Source of the DNA: Perognathus longimembris pacificus
Taxonomy: Eukaryota > Chordata > Mammalia > Rodentia > Heteromyidae
Length of the DNA: 64,000 nucleotides
Direction: 5' to 3'
NCBI RefSeq assembly: GCF_023159225.1
Contig: NC_063173.1
Coordinates: forward strand, 8,532,852-8,596,851
In this document: positions 47,790-58,984 of the stretch, piece by piece
How positions within the stretch are numbered: position 1 is the first letter of the stretch
Layout: every line of letters begins with the position of its first letter
Made by a program: the position numbers and the translations under genes
Notes under the pieces: generated by a model
Seen by the model: only the letters and a program-made list of their open reading frames with translations
Database searches by the model: none
What the model was told of the DNA's origin: nothing

Positions 47790-48085
47790 CATTTCTGGAG
47801 TGCGAACTTAAGGCCTGGGTGCTCTACCTGTGCTTTTTTGCTCAAGGCTGTTGCTGTGCGGGCGTGAGCCTCAGATCCGCTTCTAGCTTTTGGTGGTGAG
47901 GGAGAGATAGGGAGTGTCATGAGCTTGCTTGCCTGGGCTGGCTTCCAAACATGATTCCAAACATGATGTCAGTCTCCTGGGTAGCTAGGTGTACAGGTGT
48001 GTAAAGTCATCACAGTAACGATTAGCTTGTGCCGGTCCTGAGCGCAGAGCCTGGGCAGTTTTCTGTCACTTGAGCCAGAGCTCCA
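47790..48085 (-). repeat. B1-headed SINE relic and adjoining fragment
   Basis: Antisense right module and head at 47790-48010, then a second right-module fragment at about 48025-48085. Confidence 0.6.
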
Positions 48086-48344
48086 CTGGTGGCGTAGGGA
48101 CAGCGCTCAAGCCGAGCTCAAGCCCCAGAACCGACCCCCCTCCCAGCCCCCCCCCCCAATACTCCATTTTGAGCCTCTGTGTAGGTACATATCTGGTTTT
48201 TGTGGCAAACTGTCCCAAACAGAAAAATGATGGCTATCAGCACTCTGTTTTGCTGTGTGTGCTGTGCAGGTGGATGGATCTTTAGCATTCGGTGCCGTTT
48301 TCAATGTTAAAAAAGCAATTTTAAATTTTTGTTTCAAGAAATCT

Positions 48345-48545
48345 GGGCCGGGCGCCGATGGCCCCCACGCCTGTAACCCCAGCTCCTCAGTAGGCCTCTG
48401 AGACCCGAGGATGGCGGGCCAAGGCAGCCCAGGCAGGAAGGGCTCTCTGCCTGACTCTCCCCTCCCGTCGACAGCTCAAAGCAGCTCAGGGCCCGCACGT
48501 GCCCGGGCCCCGAGTTCAAGCCCCGCCACTGGCCTGCCGGACACA
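48345..48545 (+). repeat. GC-rich 7SL/B1-headed SINE, sense
   Basis: Head 'gggccgggcgccgatggccc' and 'cacgcctgtaaccccagctc' clearly shows the Alu/7SL relationship. The right module ends 'ccgagttcaagccccgccac'. It is unusually CpG-rich for this window. Confidence 0.8.
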
Positions 48546-49124
48546 TCGTGAGGGAACGTTTGAAATGACACGATTCCCACTATCCACAAGTGGAAACAAC
48601 ACAACGGGTCCTCTGACCCACCGTGTAACGGATACACTATGACGTCCGCAAAGAAATACTATGCACTCGTGAAAATGAGCAGGTGGCTACCACAGCAACC
48701 CAGGGCGAAACAGAACACACACGAAGGGGTCGCAAACGTTCAAACGCGGGCCAAGCCACCCTGTGGGAGGGGAGAGGAAGAGGCGGGTTTCCACGAGGAT
48801 GCGAGCGGCCTCTTCCTAGACGTTACTATGCTCGTTGTGCATTATTGTTATTATTATTATTAGAACAAACCCCACAAGAAGAGCGCGCGGGGGTGGGGTT
48901 GGGAAGCCAACCACGAAACCAATGCCAACAGCATCAAACCCCACGGCGTCTGGAGAAGAGCCCACAGCAACCCCGAGCAGTGCACTCCCGGCCTGAGCGG
49001 CACCGAGCGGCTCCCGCGCCCTGCGCCTCCCTCGGAACAGCCGCCTTCAGAGACCGTCCAGGGGCGTCCGGGCCAGGCGAGGGGAGCAGGGAAGGGGTTC
49101 TCACCCCCGGCTGGAGAGCGCCCA

Positions 49125-49138
49125 GTTACCCGAGCAAC
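49125..49138. promoter_or_regulatory. RFX X-box upstream of CCDC81
   Basis: GTTACC-CG-AGCAAC fits the X-box consensus on both half-sites. It lies 22 bp left of the first minisatellite unit. Its surroundings (ccagttacc, then aaccgg) resemble those of the X-box at 6109. Confidence 0.55.
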
Positions 49139-49160
49139 CGGGGCGGGGTCACGGGGAGGC

Positions 49161-50400
49161 TCTGTGCGTCCTGGCCACGCGCGCGCACCCCCCGCGCGCC
49201 CCGGAGGCTCCCTGCATGTTGGCCATGCGCGCGCCCCCCGCAGGCTCCGTGCGTCCTGGCAACTCGCGCGCCCCCCACCCCCCCGCGCCGACCCGGAGGT
49301 TCTGTGCGCCCTGGCAACGCGCGCGCCCCCCGCAGGCTCCGTGAGCCCTGGCAACGCGCGCGCCCCCGCGCACCCCCGAGGCTCCGTGCGTGTTGGCCAT
49401 GCGCGCGCCCCCCGCAGGCTCCGTGCGTCCTGGCAACACGCGCGTCCCCCGCAGGCTCCGTGCGTCCTGGCAACGCGCGCGTCCCCCGCGCGCTGACCCG
49501 GAGGCTTCGTGCGTGTTGGCAACGCGCGCGCCCCCCCCCCCCCCCGCGCTGACCCGGAGGCTCCGTGCGTCCTGGCAACGCGCGCCCCACCCCCCGCGCC
49601 GACCCAGAGGCTCTGGGCTTCCTGGCAACGCGCGCGCCCCCCGCGCCGACCTGGAGGCTCCGTGCGTGTTGGCCATGCGCGCGCCCCCCGCAGGCTCCGT
49701 GCGCCCTGGCAACGCGCGCGCCCCCGCCCCCGCCCCCGCCCCCGCGCCGACCCGGAGGCTCCGTGCGTGTTGACCACGCGCGCGCCCCCCGCGCCGACCC
49801 CCGCAGGCTCCGTGCGCCCTGGCAACGCGCGCGCCCCCGCGCACCCCAGAGGCTCCGTGCGTGTTGGCAACGCGCGCGCCCCCCGCGCTGACCCGGAGGC
49901 TCCGTGCGTCCTGGCCACGCGCGCGCCCCTCGCGCGACCCGGAGGCTCCGTGCGCCCTGGCAACGCGCGCGTCCCCAGCGCTGACCCGGAGGCGTTGTGC
50001 GTGCTCGCCACGCGTCCCCCGCGCGACCCGGAGGCTCTGTTTGTCCTGGCAATGCGCTCTCCGCGCCGACCCGTAGGCTCTGGGCTTCCTGGCAACGCGC
50101 GCCCCCCCTCACCCCCCGCGCCGACCCGGAGGCTCCGTGCGTGCTGGCAACGCGCGCGCCCCAGAGTCTCGGTGCGTCCTGGCAACGCGCGCGCCCCCCG
50201 GAGGCTCTGTGCGTCCTGGCAACACGCACGCCCCTCCCCCCCCCCCAGGCTCTGTGCGTCCTGGCAACGCGCGCGCCCGGGAGGCTCTGTGCGTTGTGGT
50301 AACGCGCGCGCCCCGGAGGCTCCGTGTGTCCTGGCAACGCGCGCGCGCGCCCCCCGCGCGCCCCGGAGGCTCCGTGCGTCCTGGCAACGCGCCCTCCCCG
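49161..50400 (+). repeat. 1.24-kb CpG-rich minisatellite (about 28 units)
   Basis: About 28 units of 35-64 bp. Each begins TCCGTGCGTCCTGGCAACGC or a close variant, followed by CGCGCG and a C-rich, length-variable tract ending GACCCGGAGGC. By my count 19 units carry GGCAAC and one carries GGTAAC, which is the right half of an RFX X-box. Others have GGCCATG or GGCCACG instead. CGCGCGCG stretches favour Z-DNA. Long open frames on both strands follow from the lack of A/T stop codons. Confidence 0.93.
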
Positions 50401-50731
50401 CCAGCCTCACCTGGCCGCCCTCCTGCTCTCCCGCTGATCGGCTCCCCGCTCTCGGGACGGAGGGCTACCGGCTCTCAGCTCTCGGTGGTAGAACCTGCTT
50501 GAGAGCCAGAGCAGAGGGAGGGAAGGAGGGTGAAAGGGTGAGGTGGGGGAGGAACAGTTCAGTTTAAGAGAAAACAAAACCAGTCCCACATTTGGGGAGA
50601 TTTTTATTTTGTAATGCGTATTCCAAGCCCCAAGGGGAGGGGCCGCGGGGTGGGAGAAGCACTTTAGTTCAAACGCCACACAAGGGACGAAGAAAGCCAC
50701 CATCGAGGCGGTGCAGACTGGGGACCCAGAA

Positions 50732-50810
50732 ATGCTGGACACTATCGTCCCCGCTGTCCAGGAGGTGGGCAGGCAGGTGCTGCCCACACTGCCCTCGCTG
50801 AGCCAGGAGG
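50732..50810 (+). CDS. CCDC81: CCDC81 exon 1 (coding part)
   Basis: Encodes MLDTIVPAVQEVGRQVLPTL and on to SLSQE, matching the N-terminus of CCDC81, and ends at gtaagt (50811). CCDC81 is associated with centrosomes/centriolar satellites and has two N-terminal HU (IHF-like) domains of the eukaryotic CCDC81 type, followed by coiled coils further downstream, outside this window. The coding part is 79 nt and leaves one base of a split Asp codon. The ATG context is gaaATGc. An X-box lies 90 bp into the following intron. Confidence 0.92.
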
Positions 50811-50899
50811 GTAAGTGGCTTGGGGTGGGCCCGAAGGCCGGACGGGACCTTCTGCCCTGAGGGAAAGGGCTTAGGCCTGGCCCAGGCCTGGAGGGCCTT

Positions 50900-50913
50900 G
50901 TTGCCTTGGCAAC
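50900..50913. promoter_or_regulatory. RFX X-box in CCDC81 intron 1, perfect palindrome
   Basis: GTTGCC-TT-GGCAAC is a textbook RFX binding site, fully palindromic. It lies 90 bp after the exon 1 donor. RFX factors drive ciliary and centrosomal genes, which suits the neighbouring gene. Binding is inferred. Confidence 0.7.
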
Positions 50914-51009
50914 CAGATAGTGGCCACTGGATACCCAAGGGTCAGCATCTAAACGGGAAAATGAGACAGTTCAGTGTGTGTGTGTGTACGTGTGTGTGTG
51001 TGTACACAC

Positions 51010-51200
51010 TGATGCCTCAACCTCTGGCTTAGTTTTTTTCCGCTCAAAGCTAATACTACCACTTGAGCCACACCTCCACTTTTGGCTTTTTTTCTAATGG
51101 ACTTTCTACTCCCCTTTCCGTCTTTGAACAGCTGTTCTTAGATCTCAGCCTCCTGAGTAGCTGGGAATAAAGAAGTGAGGCACCGGTGCCTGGCTTCATG
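51010..51200 (-). repeat. 7SL/B1-headed SINE, diverged
   Basis: Antisense right module and head, preceded by a (TG)n tract at 50972-51003. Confidence 0.7.
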
Positions 51201-51309
51201 GAGGCGATCCAGTCTTGGACAGTGAACCTCCCAAACTGTGGTCTAAATAAACTGTGGTCTTTGTAAAGTTGCTTCTGGTTATTTCCTTGTAGTCACACAA
51301 AGCTGACTT

Positions 51310-51720
51310 AATATGTGTCCTGAGAGGGTTTTCTTTTTATTTTTCAATCGAATTGAGGAGGATTTGCGGGCTGGGAATATGGCCTAGTGGTATAATGCTT
51401 GAAGCCCTGGGTTTGATTCCTCAGCACCACATATATAGAAAAAGCCCTAAGTGGCGCTGTGGCTTAAGTGCTAGACTGCTATCCTTGAGCAAAAAAAGAA
51501 GCCAGGGACAGTGCTCAGGCCCTGAGTTCAAGCCCTAGGACTGGCAAAAAATAAAAAAAACCCAAGTTAAGGAGGATTTGTCAAATGCGATTTTTGCATC
51601 CTATGATTTTTCATTTTTAGCTTGATGCAATGGATGAGATGACATTAATTGATTTCTGAATCTTGAGCTAGTTGTAAACTTGGTTATTTCAGATCTTTCT
51701 TTTTTCTAATTTTATGTGTC
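51310..51720 (-). repeat. Old LINE-1 relic carrying a younger SINE
   Basis: The wording at 51570-51710 ('tttgtcaaatgcgatttttg', 'gacattaattgatttctgaa') follows antisense L1 ORF2. It is interrupted by the SINE at 51367-51569. Confidence 0.55.
51367..51569 (+). mobile_element. ID-headed dimeric SINE, sense
   Basis: Flanked by AGGAGGATTTG (51356-51366 and 51570-51580). A piece of the left monomer between the A and B boxes is missing ('tataatgcttgaagccctgg'). Confidence 0.85.
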
Positions 51721-52194
51721 CATTGCTATGTTTCACTTAAAGCACTTTTGCTGCAGACAATAACTTTCATTTTCACTAGTTCAAAATATTGTACATTTCT
51801 ATCGAGATTGCGTCTTTGGCCCGTGTGTATGAGATATGTGTTCGCCATTGAGTAACAGCAAATGTTAGTTTAGATAAGCTGCTTTTCCTAAATTTTGTCT
51901 GTATTTGCTTGAGTGAAACATTGCAGCAAGCGTGAATATACTATCTAAATGAAGGAAGGCTATTCTCAAATTTCTAATGAAGCCGAGACAGGTCTTTTCA
52001 TCAGGATTTGGTTGCAAACTCTACAGTTTCACCTGGCCCTAAGTAAATCATTTCGTCTTTGGTGGAGATGGCCTTCGTGAAACGTGAGCCGTGTGGCAAG
52101 TCTCGACAGGACTGTTAGTCACAAACTAACGGCTTTGACTCAGCAACTTTGCGCATGCTCCGTGTACGTCAGGATTCTGAGACATTAATGACCT
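51721..52194. other. CCDC81 intron 1, no recognised feature
   Basis: Unique intronic sequence. Confidence 0.45.
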
Positions 52195-52530
52195 TTGAGT
52201 CAGGCATTGCTGGTGCATGCCTGTCATCCTTGCTTCTCGGGAGGCTGAGACTGAGGATCATGCTTCAAAGATAGCCTGGTCATAGAAGTCAATGAGACCT
52301 TTACCTCCAATTAAACAGCAAAAAGCCAGAAGTGAAGGTCTGGCTCAAGCGGTAGAGCATGGTCTGTGAGAGAGAGAGGCTAGTACTAGCACGCGCGCGC
52401 GCGCACACACCCACACACATAAATGAACTAATGACAATGAAAATAAGACCCTATTTCTTCCCAGCCAGCAGAAACCATTCGGCTGTGGAGTGCGTGCGTG
52501 CGTGTGTGCGTGCGTGTGTCTGTGTGTGTG
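52195..52530 (+). repeat. B1-headed SINE followed by (CG/CA)n and (TGCG)n tracts
   Basis: Sense SINE at 52195-52385 whose 3' end runs into an alternating CGCGCG/CACACA tract (52389-52420). A GTGCGTGC-rich tract lies at 52491-52530. Both alternate purine and pyrimidine. Confidence 0.75.
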
Positions 52531-53990
52531 GTGGGGGGACTGGTTCTAGGACCTTCACATCCCTGTTTTCCAGTGTGGGCAGAAGCTTGGCCCTTGAGCT
52601 CACTGTTGCCTGTAGCACTGGTTTCACTGGTGGTGAGTGGGTTTCCATCATTAAGCTTGTTCCTGGATGCTTATGGGAATAACTGCTGCTTCTCAGCCAT
52701 CACACTTGCATCTTAACAAAAATATTTGGAATCCTCATAGATCAGAATTAAAAGATTACAGTCTTCCTGCTTTAGTTACTGACTTCGTGTCTGGTTTTAA
52801 TCATCGTACCATAATGATTCAACTATAATACCAATAAACTAAGCCCTCTCCAAAGTAGGGAAAGAATGGGTTTTGTTTTTTTTAACCACCTTCACCTAGA
52901 TCCCAGAGTGGCAACCTGGTGAATGTCACTGTTATTTTGACAGTATTGAGGTTTGAACTCAGGGCCTTGAGCTGACTAGTCAGGTGCTCTACCACTTAAG
53001 CCATATGCCCACCCTTGTTGGCTCTAGTTATTTTCTCCCCAGTGGGTCTCGCATTTCCCCCCCCCCCCCCGCCCCGGGATTTGCCATCCTCCTACCCGTG
53101 GCCTCTCACAGAGCTGGGACTGCAGGTGCACACTGGCACGCTCAGCTCGTTGGTGGAGATGGAGTCACTGACTTTTTTTCTCGCCTGGGTTGGCCTCCTG
53201 AATACCTGGGCTTTTCCATCTTTCTCGACCTTTCATTTTGAGAATTAAAAACAATACTTTTGATTTGCAAAGCGTTCATACATGAGAAGTATCTTTAATA
53301 AACATGATTTACATTTGAATGGGGATATCAACACAGGCATGTTTTTTTCCTATGTTTCTGAACATTGGTCAGATCTAGAGTATATATTCCACATCAACAC
53401 TAGGAGTTATTGGCAACTCAGAAGAAGAAAATAAGCATAGAAGGCCTCCTTTGGGCCAAAATAGAAATAAAAAGTCCACAGTAAGTAAAGTCCTCGAGCC
53501 CATGCTCTTAGTCCAGGCTCTTTTAAAAATGACCAACTTGAGTATGTACAATATTTTTATCAAAATGAATTTCAGGAAACAGAAGTATGAGTTGCTCAGT
53601 GTTGTTGTTTGTGTGGTGGTGTTTGTGTATGTGTGGTTTTTTTTGTCAGCTTTTTAGGGAGAGCAAAAGAGGGGCGCAGAAATGGAGGGGGGAAAAGTGA
53701 ACAAATGCAATCAAGTGAACTATGCGACTGTGGGGAGGGGTGGAAGGCAGAAACCGGGGGACAGCGAAGGAAGGCGAGCGTGAAAGAAGGGGCCAGTGGC
53801 CATGTCCAAAAGAGAGAGCTACGCGTTACCTGAATTGTGAAACAGTAACCTCTCTCTGTAACACCACACTCATCATATTATATCACAGTTATTTAGACAT
53901 AATGATATGAAGCTTGAAAGCGGGATACGGTTGACTTGCAGCAGTCAGTTAGGAGAGCCCGTCTCAGCCAATAAGAAGTTGGCACACTTT
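52531..53990. other. CCDC81 intron 1, mixed old repeats
   Basis: Weak ID relic at about 52945-53010, poly-C at 53057-53075, and a B1-like relic at about 53080-53215. The rest has no recognised gene or element. Confidence 0.4.
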
Positions 53991-53999
53991 TTGTGTTCG

Positions 54000-54500
54000 T
54001 GCACACTGGTATCATGGGAAGCATGGGAAGCATGACTAGGAGGATGGCCCAGGCAAAAAGTGAAGCTACTCAGGAAACAAAGCAGGAAGTGAAGGAGACG
54101 CGGCTCAGTTGGTAGAGTGCATCTCAAGCAAGCACAAGGCTCTGCATTCAAACCCTAGTGCTGCAAAAAACCAAAACCAAAACCAATATTTTCAGTACTT
54201 ACAGGACAGAGAGCAGATACTTGGTTAAGGAGCCCGTGGCTCACACCTGGAATCTGAGCTACTTAGGAAGCTAAGGTTGGAGGATCTCTGTTCAAAGCCA
54301 GCCTGGACAGGAAACTGTAATCACTAGAACAGCCGAAAGTGGAGCTGTGGACTAAGTGGAGAGTGCTAGCCTTGTGCAGAAAAGCTCAGAGACAGCATCC
54401 AAGCCCTGAGTCCAAGCCTCATGACCAGCACACACACACATGAGCACACACACATGCACAAGCACATACACGTGCAACACACACACACACAAAACAGACT
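54000..54500 (+). repeat. Old SINE pieces and (CA)n
   Basis: Right-module relic at about 54060-54175, a B1-headed SINE at 54230-54427, and (CA)n-rich sequence at 54428-54494 grown from the SINE tail. Confidence 0.65.
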
Positions 54501-54806
54501 ACACTTGGTTAACTCCAGTAGTACAGTAAAAGGAAAGCAGTCACTGAGTTCTCTTTATTCTAGAATGGTTCTCTTTAAAACTTACTATTATTCTTGTTGC
54601 TATTAAAACAAGTCTTCGGAACTGATATGAGTGAGCTTTAGATACCAGAAAATTAACTTTTGGAAATGATTCCATGCTCTGGTGATTTGCCATCAATCCC
54701 TATGACACCCTATTTACATACATGTCGTATTTACATGTTTGCTTCTTAGCACAAAGACATCAAACGAGTGCTCACAGACCTTATTCTGGTGTTCTTTGAA
54801 TTCCAG

Positions 54807-54868
54807 ACGTGTCTATGATCTGGGGGTATGTCTCCGAGTTTGTGGAAAGGCAGCTCGCCCTGCACAAG
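54807..54868 (+). CDS. CCDC81: CCDC81 exon 2
   Basis: Acceptor tttgaattccag, donor gtagga. It completes the split Asp codon and encodes DVSMIWGYVSEFVERQLALHK, the middle of the first HU domain. It is 62 nt and ends in phase 0. Confidence 0.92.
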
Positions 54869-56178
54869 GTAGGATTTTGACTTCAATTTGATCGCCGTGC
54901 CCCAGAAGCTCTCTTCCACAGCCCTGCCGAACCACCGGGCATGGCTTCACTCCCGTGCTCTTACCCATAGCTAGGACTGGTGAAGAGCGGGTTTCACCAG
55001 AGTTCTCTTGTAGTGACGCCGTGGGGGCAGGGCCGCTCGGCCTGGCTGTGGACAGCAGCACGATGGCTTCTGCCCTTCCCGTAGCTGCCCTTCCGCAGCG
55101 CTGTCTTGCCGCCTTGCCAGTGATGTGTTTTTAATGACAAGATACGCACACACTGAGGAAGGAAAAATGAGCACTTGCGTCTATGGCGCCAAGACCCGGT
55201 CAAGCCTCAAGAGTTGGATGCCGTGGAAATAGGCCAAGCTTTTGGAAGCGGCTGTTAGAAGTGTGCGGCGTTTTTTTTATAATCTGCTCACACTTCCCAC
55301 GGGGAGAGTACTTGGGTTGAGCGAAGCCCTCTGACTTCTTTTGTTTGGCTTGAATATTTGAATGACTGATCATCACCACGTACAGTGGGAGAATTGAAAT
55401 GAAGTTTTGACATTCTCACCACCATTTTCTTGCAACAAAGACAGAAGCAAAACCCAGCATCCCTAATGTGAGAGGGTTGCGAGCAGCGGACTCCGGCCAG
55501 CCCCAGACACAGTCTCGAACGCATTTGGATGAGGCGTGTCCTGTGTAGCCACCCTGGCTCTGCCCGGACACCTTCCCTCCCTTCCCTTGTATTCTTTCTT
55601 GGGCCTTGGAGACAATCTGAGTTTGTAACCTTTGGTGTATGATGATGCTATCTCTATGGCGGTATACGTGACAACAGAAACCCACTTTGGGAGAAAACAG
55701 CATTTGTCGCTACCCATCAGCCAAACTCACTACCTTGTAGGACGGTAGGTGCTGGGTTGTTTGCTATGGAGAGAGACAAATCTGAAAAAGAAGAAAACTG
55801 TGATTCCAATGCCCCCTTCCATAGCAAATGATTAAGATGGAAAATATACAATTTAGAACAAATCTACTTTTAGATATAGGTGTTAAGAAGCTATAATACT
55901 CGGGTAAATTCTACACTCCCATAGCCTGGTAACGGTGGAGATGTAGGATCTGATGTCTGCAAAGCATCATGGGTCCATCTCTTACATTTTTTAAACCAAA
56001 TTTATTGGAAATACGTAATCATAAATTTTTATAGCCAAAAAGGGTTTTAGAGGCCATTTTAAGGCCCAAGCTTACATTCTGCTCACTTCTCTTTTTTTGA
56101 TAGTAGAATTAAGATGTTTTTTTTTCTTCATCCCTTCATTGAATTGTGTGTGTGTGTTGCTCTTTATTCTGCTGATAG
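54869..56178. other. CCDC81 intron 2
   Basis: Mostly unique sequence with few repeats. Short open frames (for example around 55416-55717, minus strand) show no family signature. No extra exon is evident. Confidence 0.5.
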
Positions 56179-56332
56179 GGGGTTCAGATTTTTGGACTTG
56201 GAACTTTCTCTTTCACAAGACAAGATCTTGAGATGGGAAATAAGTTACTTGTACTCCAGAGGCCTGTGTTCATCCTGGCAGAGAAGTTAGTGCAGCTGCA
56301 TGGACTCAAACAGAACAAAGTGTATCTGCCTG
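56179..56332 (+). CDS. CCDC81: CCDC81 exon 3
   Basis: Acceptor gctgatag, donor gtaagt at 56333. It encodes GVQIFGLGTFSFTRQDLEMG through LHGLKQNKVYLP and one base of Gly, which is the rest of HU domain 1 and the linker to domain 2. GxxFxGLGTF-like wording is typical of HU-fold proteins. It is 154 nt. Confidence 0.93.
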
Positions 56333-56820
56333 GTAAGTCGACTTGATGTTGAAGGCTTCGCCAGGTCACCGGCCGAGGGAGAGAGATGACGGGAGCCAGC
56401 GGGGCTGGCGCTGCTTTCGCGTCTGGTTTGAGGGGCTCACGCTTCACCTGGTCCCTTCCACAAGGGAGGACCAAGGTGGGGACCATCGTCTCCACCCAGC
56501 TGTTTTAAAGCCCAATAATTCAAAAGGCAGCAGGAAAAGAGCTGATGGTCAGAGACACCAAGGCTGTAAAAGCCTCACCACAGAGCATAGACTCCTTCCT
56601 ACTCATAGCCCCGCTCCTCTGAAGTTAAAAGTAGTTAGAAAGAAGAAGTGTTTATTTAAGGTATGTGGCTAGACTGTATAAATGAATTAAATATGCTTCT
56701 ATATATATATATGTTTTGTTTACTTTAGAACATCAAAATGTTCTGAAAATTACTCAAACATGTTTGATATTGCAAAAAAAAATCCACAAAATACAAATGT
56801 ACATTGAATAAGAAGTTGAA
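56333..56820. other. CCDC81 intron 3, 5' part
   Basis: Unique sequence with a short (TA)n at 56701-56712. Confidence 0.45.
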
Positions 56821-57082
56821 ACTGGGTGCTAGTGACTTACATCGATAATCTTGGCTACGTAGGAGGCTGCGATAGGAGGACTATGATTTGAAGTCAGCCT
56901 AGGCAGAAAAGACCATGAGACTCTTATCTCCAATGAATCAACGAGAGGCCAGAAGTGGAGCTATAGCTTAAGTGGTGGAGTACTAATACTGAGTGAAAAA
57001 GATAAGGGATAGTGTCCAGGCCTTGGATTCAAGCCCCGGCACCAGCACACACACACACATGCATGTGCGCATGCATACACAT

Positions 57083-57122
<40 letters not shown>
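56820..57122 (+). repeat. B1-headed SINE with (CA)n tail
   Basis: Sense SINE at 56820-57045 followed by a CA-rich tail to 57122 with a pure (AC)n block at 57083-57118. Confidence 0.8.
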
Positions 57123-57234
57123 GTTGAAACCCTGATGGCTCCAACGGGTGCTGTTGTCAGTATTTTAGAGTATATTCCGCTAGAGTCCCTCAGTGGTGTA
57201 TATTCGTCTAGAGTCCCTTAAACATTTTTTTTTT

Positions 57235-57508
57235 CCCCGAGTTTAAACGCAGGATTTCATTGCTTGCTTAGCTGATGCTCTACAACCTGAGCCAAGCCAG
57301 CAGCCAGACTGTGTGCTGGTTATTTTGTAGATGGTCTGGCTTTGAACCAGCCCAGATCTTTCATGAATCTCAGCTTCCTGAGCAGCTAGGATTACAGGTG
57401 AGAGCCACTGGTGCCCAGCAATCTCCACACCTTAAAACTTTTATTTATATTTATTTAGCTATGCAAAACAGGTTGTCTTTTTTTGACCTTATTATCTTTC
57501 ATGTGCAC

Positions 57509-57563
<55 letters not shown>

Positions 57564-57755
57564 TGTGTGTACAGGAGCTTGAACTAAGGGCCTAGCGCTG
57601 TTCTTAGATTTTTTTTCACTCAAGAATGGAGCTCTACCATTTGAGCCACAACTCCACTTCATACCTTTTGCTGGTTACTTGGCCACCATCTTCAGATCTC
57701 AGCCTCCTGAGTAGCTAGGATTAGAGGCGTGAGCCACCGGTGCCCGTTGACTTTA
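57235..57755 (-). repeat. Two B1-headed SINEs flanking a (TG)n(AG)n tract
   Basis: Antisense relics at 57235-57420 and 57572-57755. Between them lies a compound (TG)n-(AG)n microsatellite at 57511-57571. The interval 57756-58137 has no recognised feature. Confidence 0.75.
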
Positions 57756-58137
57756 GGATCTTGATCCTCTTTCAGCTGCTTACCCTTTTCCTGACCCGTA
57801 GACCTTGTAGAGCTTCTGTATTCATTCTAGCTAAACTGACCTTGTGCTTTCTTCATTCTACATTTAAGCTTATCCCTTTGCAATGTCCTCTATGGGCTTA
57901 CTAAAGAAGAAAAGCTTTCTGCAGGTTATTCATATGATCCCCTTATATAAGACCCAACTCAAGTAGAATAATTCTACTGAAATGACTGTTGTTTTAAAAC
58001 ATTTAACATTGTTTAAAATGATACATATTCATGTTTGTTTTATTATGATATAGTGGTCTAAAATGATACGGTATGCAAATATTGCAAAAGCATTTTCTAA
58101 GAAGTCAAAGGGATAGAAATGTTCAGGAACTCTTTGG

Positions 58138-58319
58138 TAAGTAGAAGCAATTAGTTATTGAGGTTTAAAGTCTGTGTACAGTGTTGTTTAGGAAGATAAT
58201 TATTTACCAGGCACTGGTGGCTCACACTTGTAACCCTAGCTTCTCAGGAAGCTGAGATCTGAGGATTGCATTTGAAAGCCAGCCCTGGGCAGGAAAGTCC
58301 GGGAGACTCTGATATCCAG
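58138..58319 (+). repeat. Left arm of an inverted duplication
   Basis: 182 bp that recur in reverse complement at 60960-61139 with about 96% identity by eye (roughly 7 substitutions and a 2-bp indel). The arm covers 66 bp of unique sequence (from taagtagaagcaattagtta) and the first about 116 bp of a sense B1-headed SINE. In this arm the SINE continues to its end at about 58425. Confidence 0.92.
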
Positions 58320-58425
58320 TTATCCACCAAAAGGCAGAGAGTGGAGCTGTGGCTCCAGTAGAGCTCCAGCCTTGAGTGTCAAAGCTAAGGGACAGTGCCC
58401 AGGGCCTCAGTGCAAGCCCCGGCAG
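58204..58425 (+). repeat. 7SL/B1-headed dimeric SINE, sense
   Basis: Complete head and right module ending 'gtgcaagccccggcagc'. It is partly included in the inverted duplication and sits about 120 bp before CCDC81 exon 4. Confidence 0.85.
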
Positions 58426-58545
58426 CTGCGCTATTCCATGAAGAACAACTAGAGCGTCACACGGACCGCTTTGGAGTAGCGAGAACAGTCCTTCCTCGAG
58501 TTGTCATTTCCTCTCTCCCACCTCCGCCGTCCGCTTCTTCTCTAG

Positions 58546-58802
58546 GTGACATCCCGGTGGTTCCGCTGAATTTTGTCATGATCTCTCTGGAGAGCCCATT
58601 CACCAGGGACACAGTGGAAGGCTGCGTGAAGGAGACGCTGCTTTTCCTCTCGCGATCCATTGCCACTAAGCAGAACGTGGAGTTCACGTTCAAGGGAATT
58701 GGGGTGCTCGCGATCAAGGACAGCAAGGTGAAGATGAGGTTTTATAAAGACTTCCTGTGTGCGGTGGATGGGAGTGGGACTTTGACGAAAGCCCTATCAA
58801 AT
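58546..58802 (+). CDS. CCDC81: CCDC81 exon 4
   Basis: Acceptor cgcttcttctctag, donor gtaagt at 58803. It encodes GDIPVVPLNFVMISLESPFT through FKGIGVLAIKDSKVKMRFYK to KALSN, the second HU domain (about residues 99-184). It is 257 nt and ends in phase 0. It is the best conserved exon compared with the human protein as I recall it. The inverted duplication arms lie on either side of it. Confidence 0.94.
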
Positions 58803-58984
58803 GTAAGTTCCTGGTTTGTTTTTCTTCTCCTAACCCCCGTCACGATCATGGCACTACATGCTAGCCAGGGTGACACGGCTGCACCGTACTCATAAAATGA
58901 CACGTTGACGTGAAACTTGTCTGTATCACTACTTAAAGATAGTGTGAAAACAATAGTCAGAAATAAAAACTCAGGCCACACCAG

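Larger units (their letters stand above)
48880..50731. promoter_or_regulatory. CCDC81: CpG-rich upstream region of CCDC81
   Basis: CpG-dense zone ending at the CCDC81 first coding exon. Most of it is the minisatellite at 49161-50400. The part between the array and the ATG (50401-50731) is unique and probably holds the transcription start and 5' UTR. No TATA box was evident. Confidence 0.6.

Noticed and set aside
48686..48699. A further X-box (GCTACC-AC-AGCAAC)
   Set aside because: It has one mismatch in an invariant position of the left half-site and is distant from the start, so it is too weak to list as a site.
49161..50400. CRISPR array
   Set aside because: Units are directly tandem with no unique spacers, and the genome is mammalian. 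This is a minisatellite. The same applies to 6766-7353.
48860..50410. Minus-strand 516-codon and several + strand Arg/Ala/Pro-rich open frames
   Set aside because: They are by-products of the CpG-rich minisatellite, which lacks stop codons. All frames are open, repetitive and without protein character.
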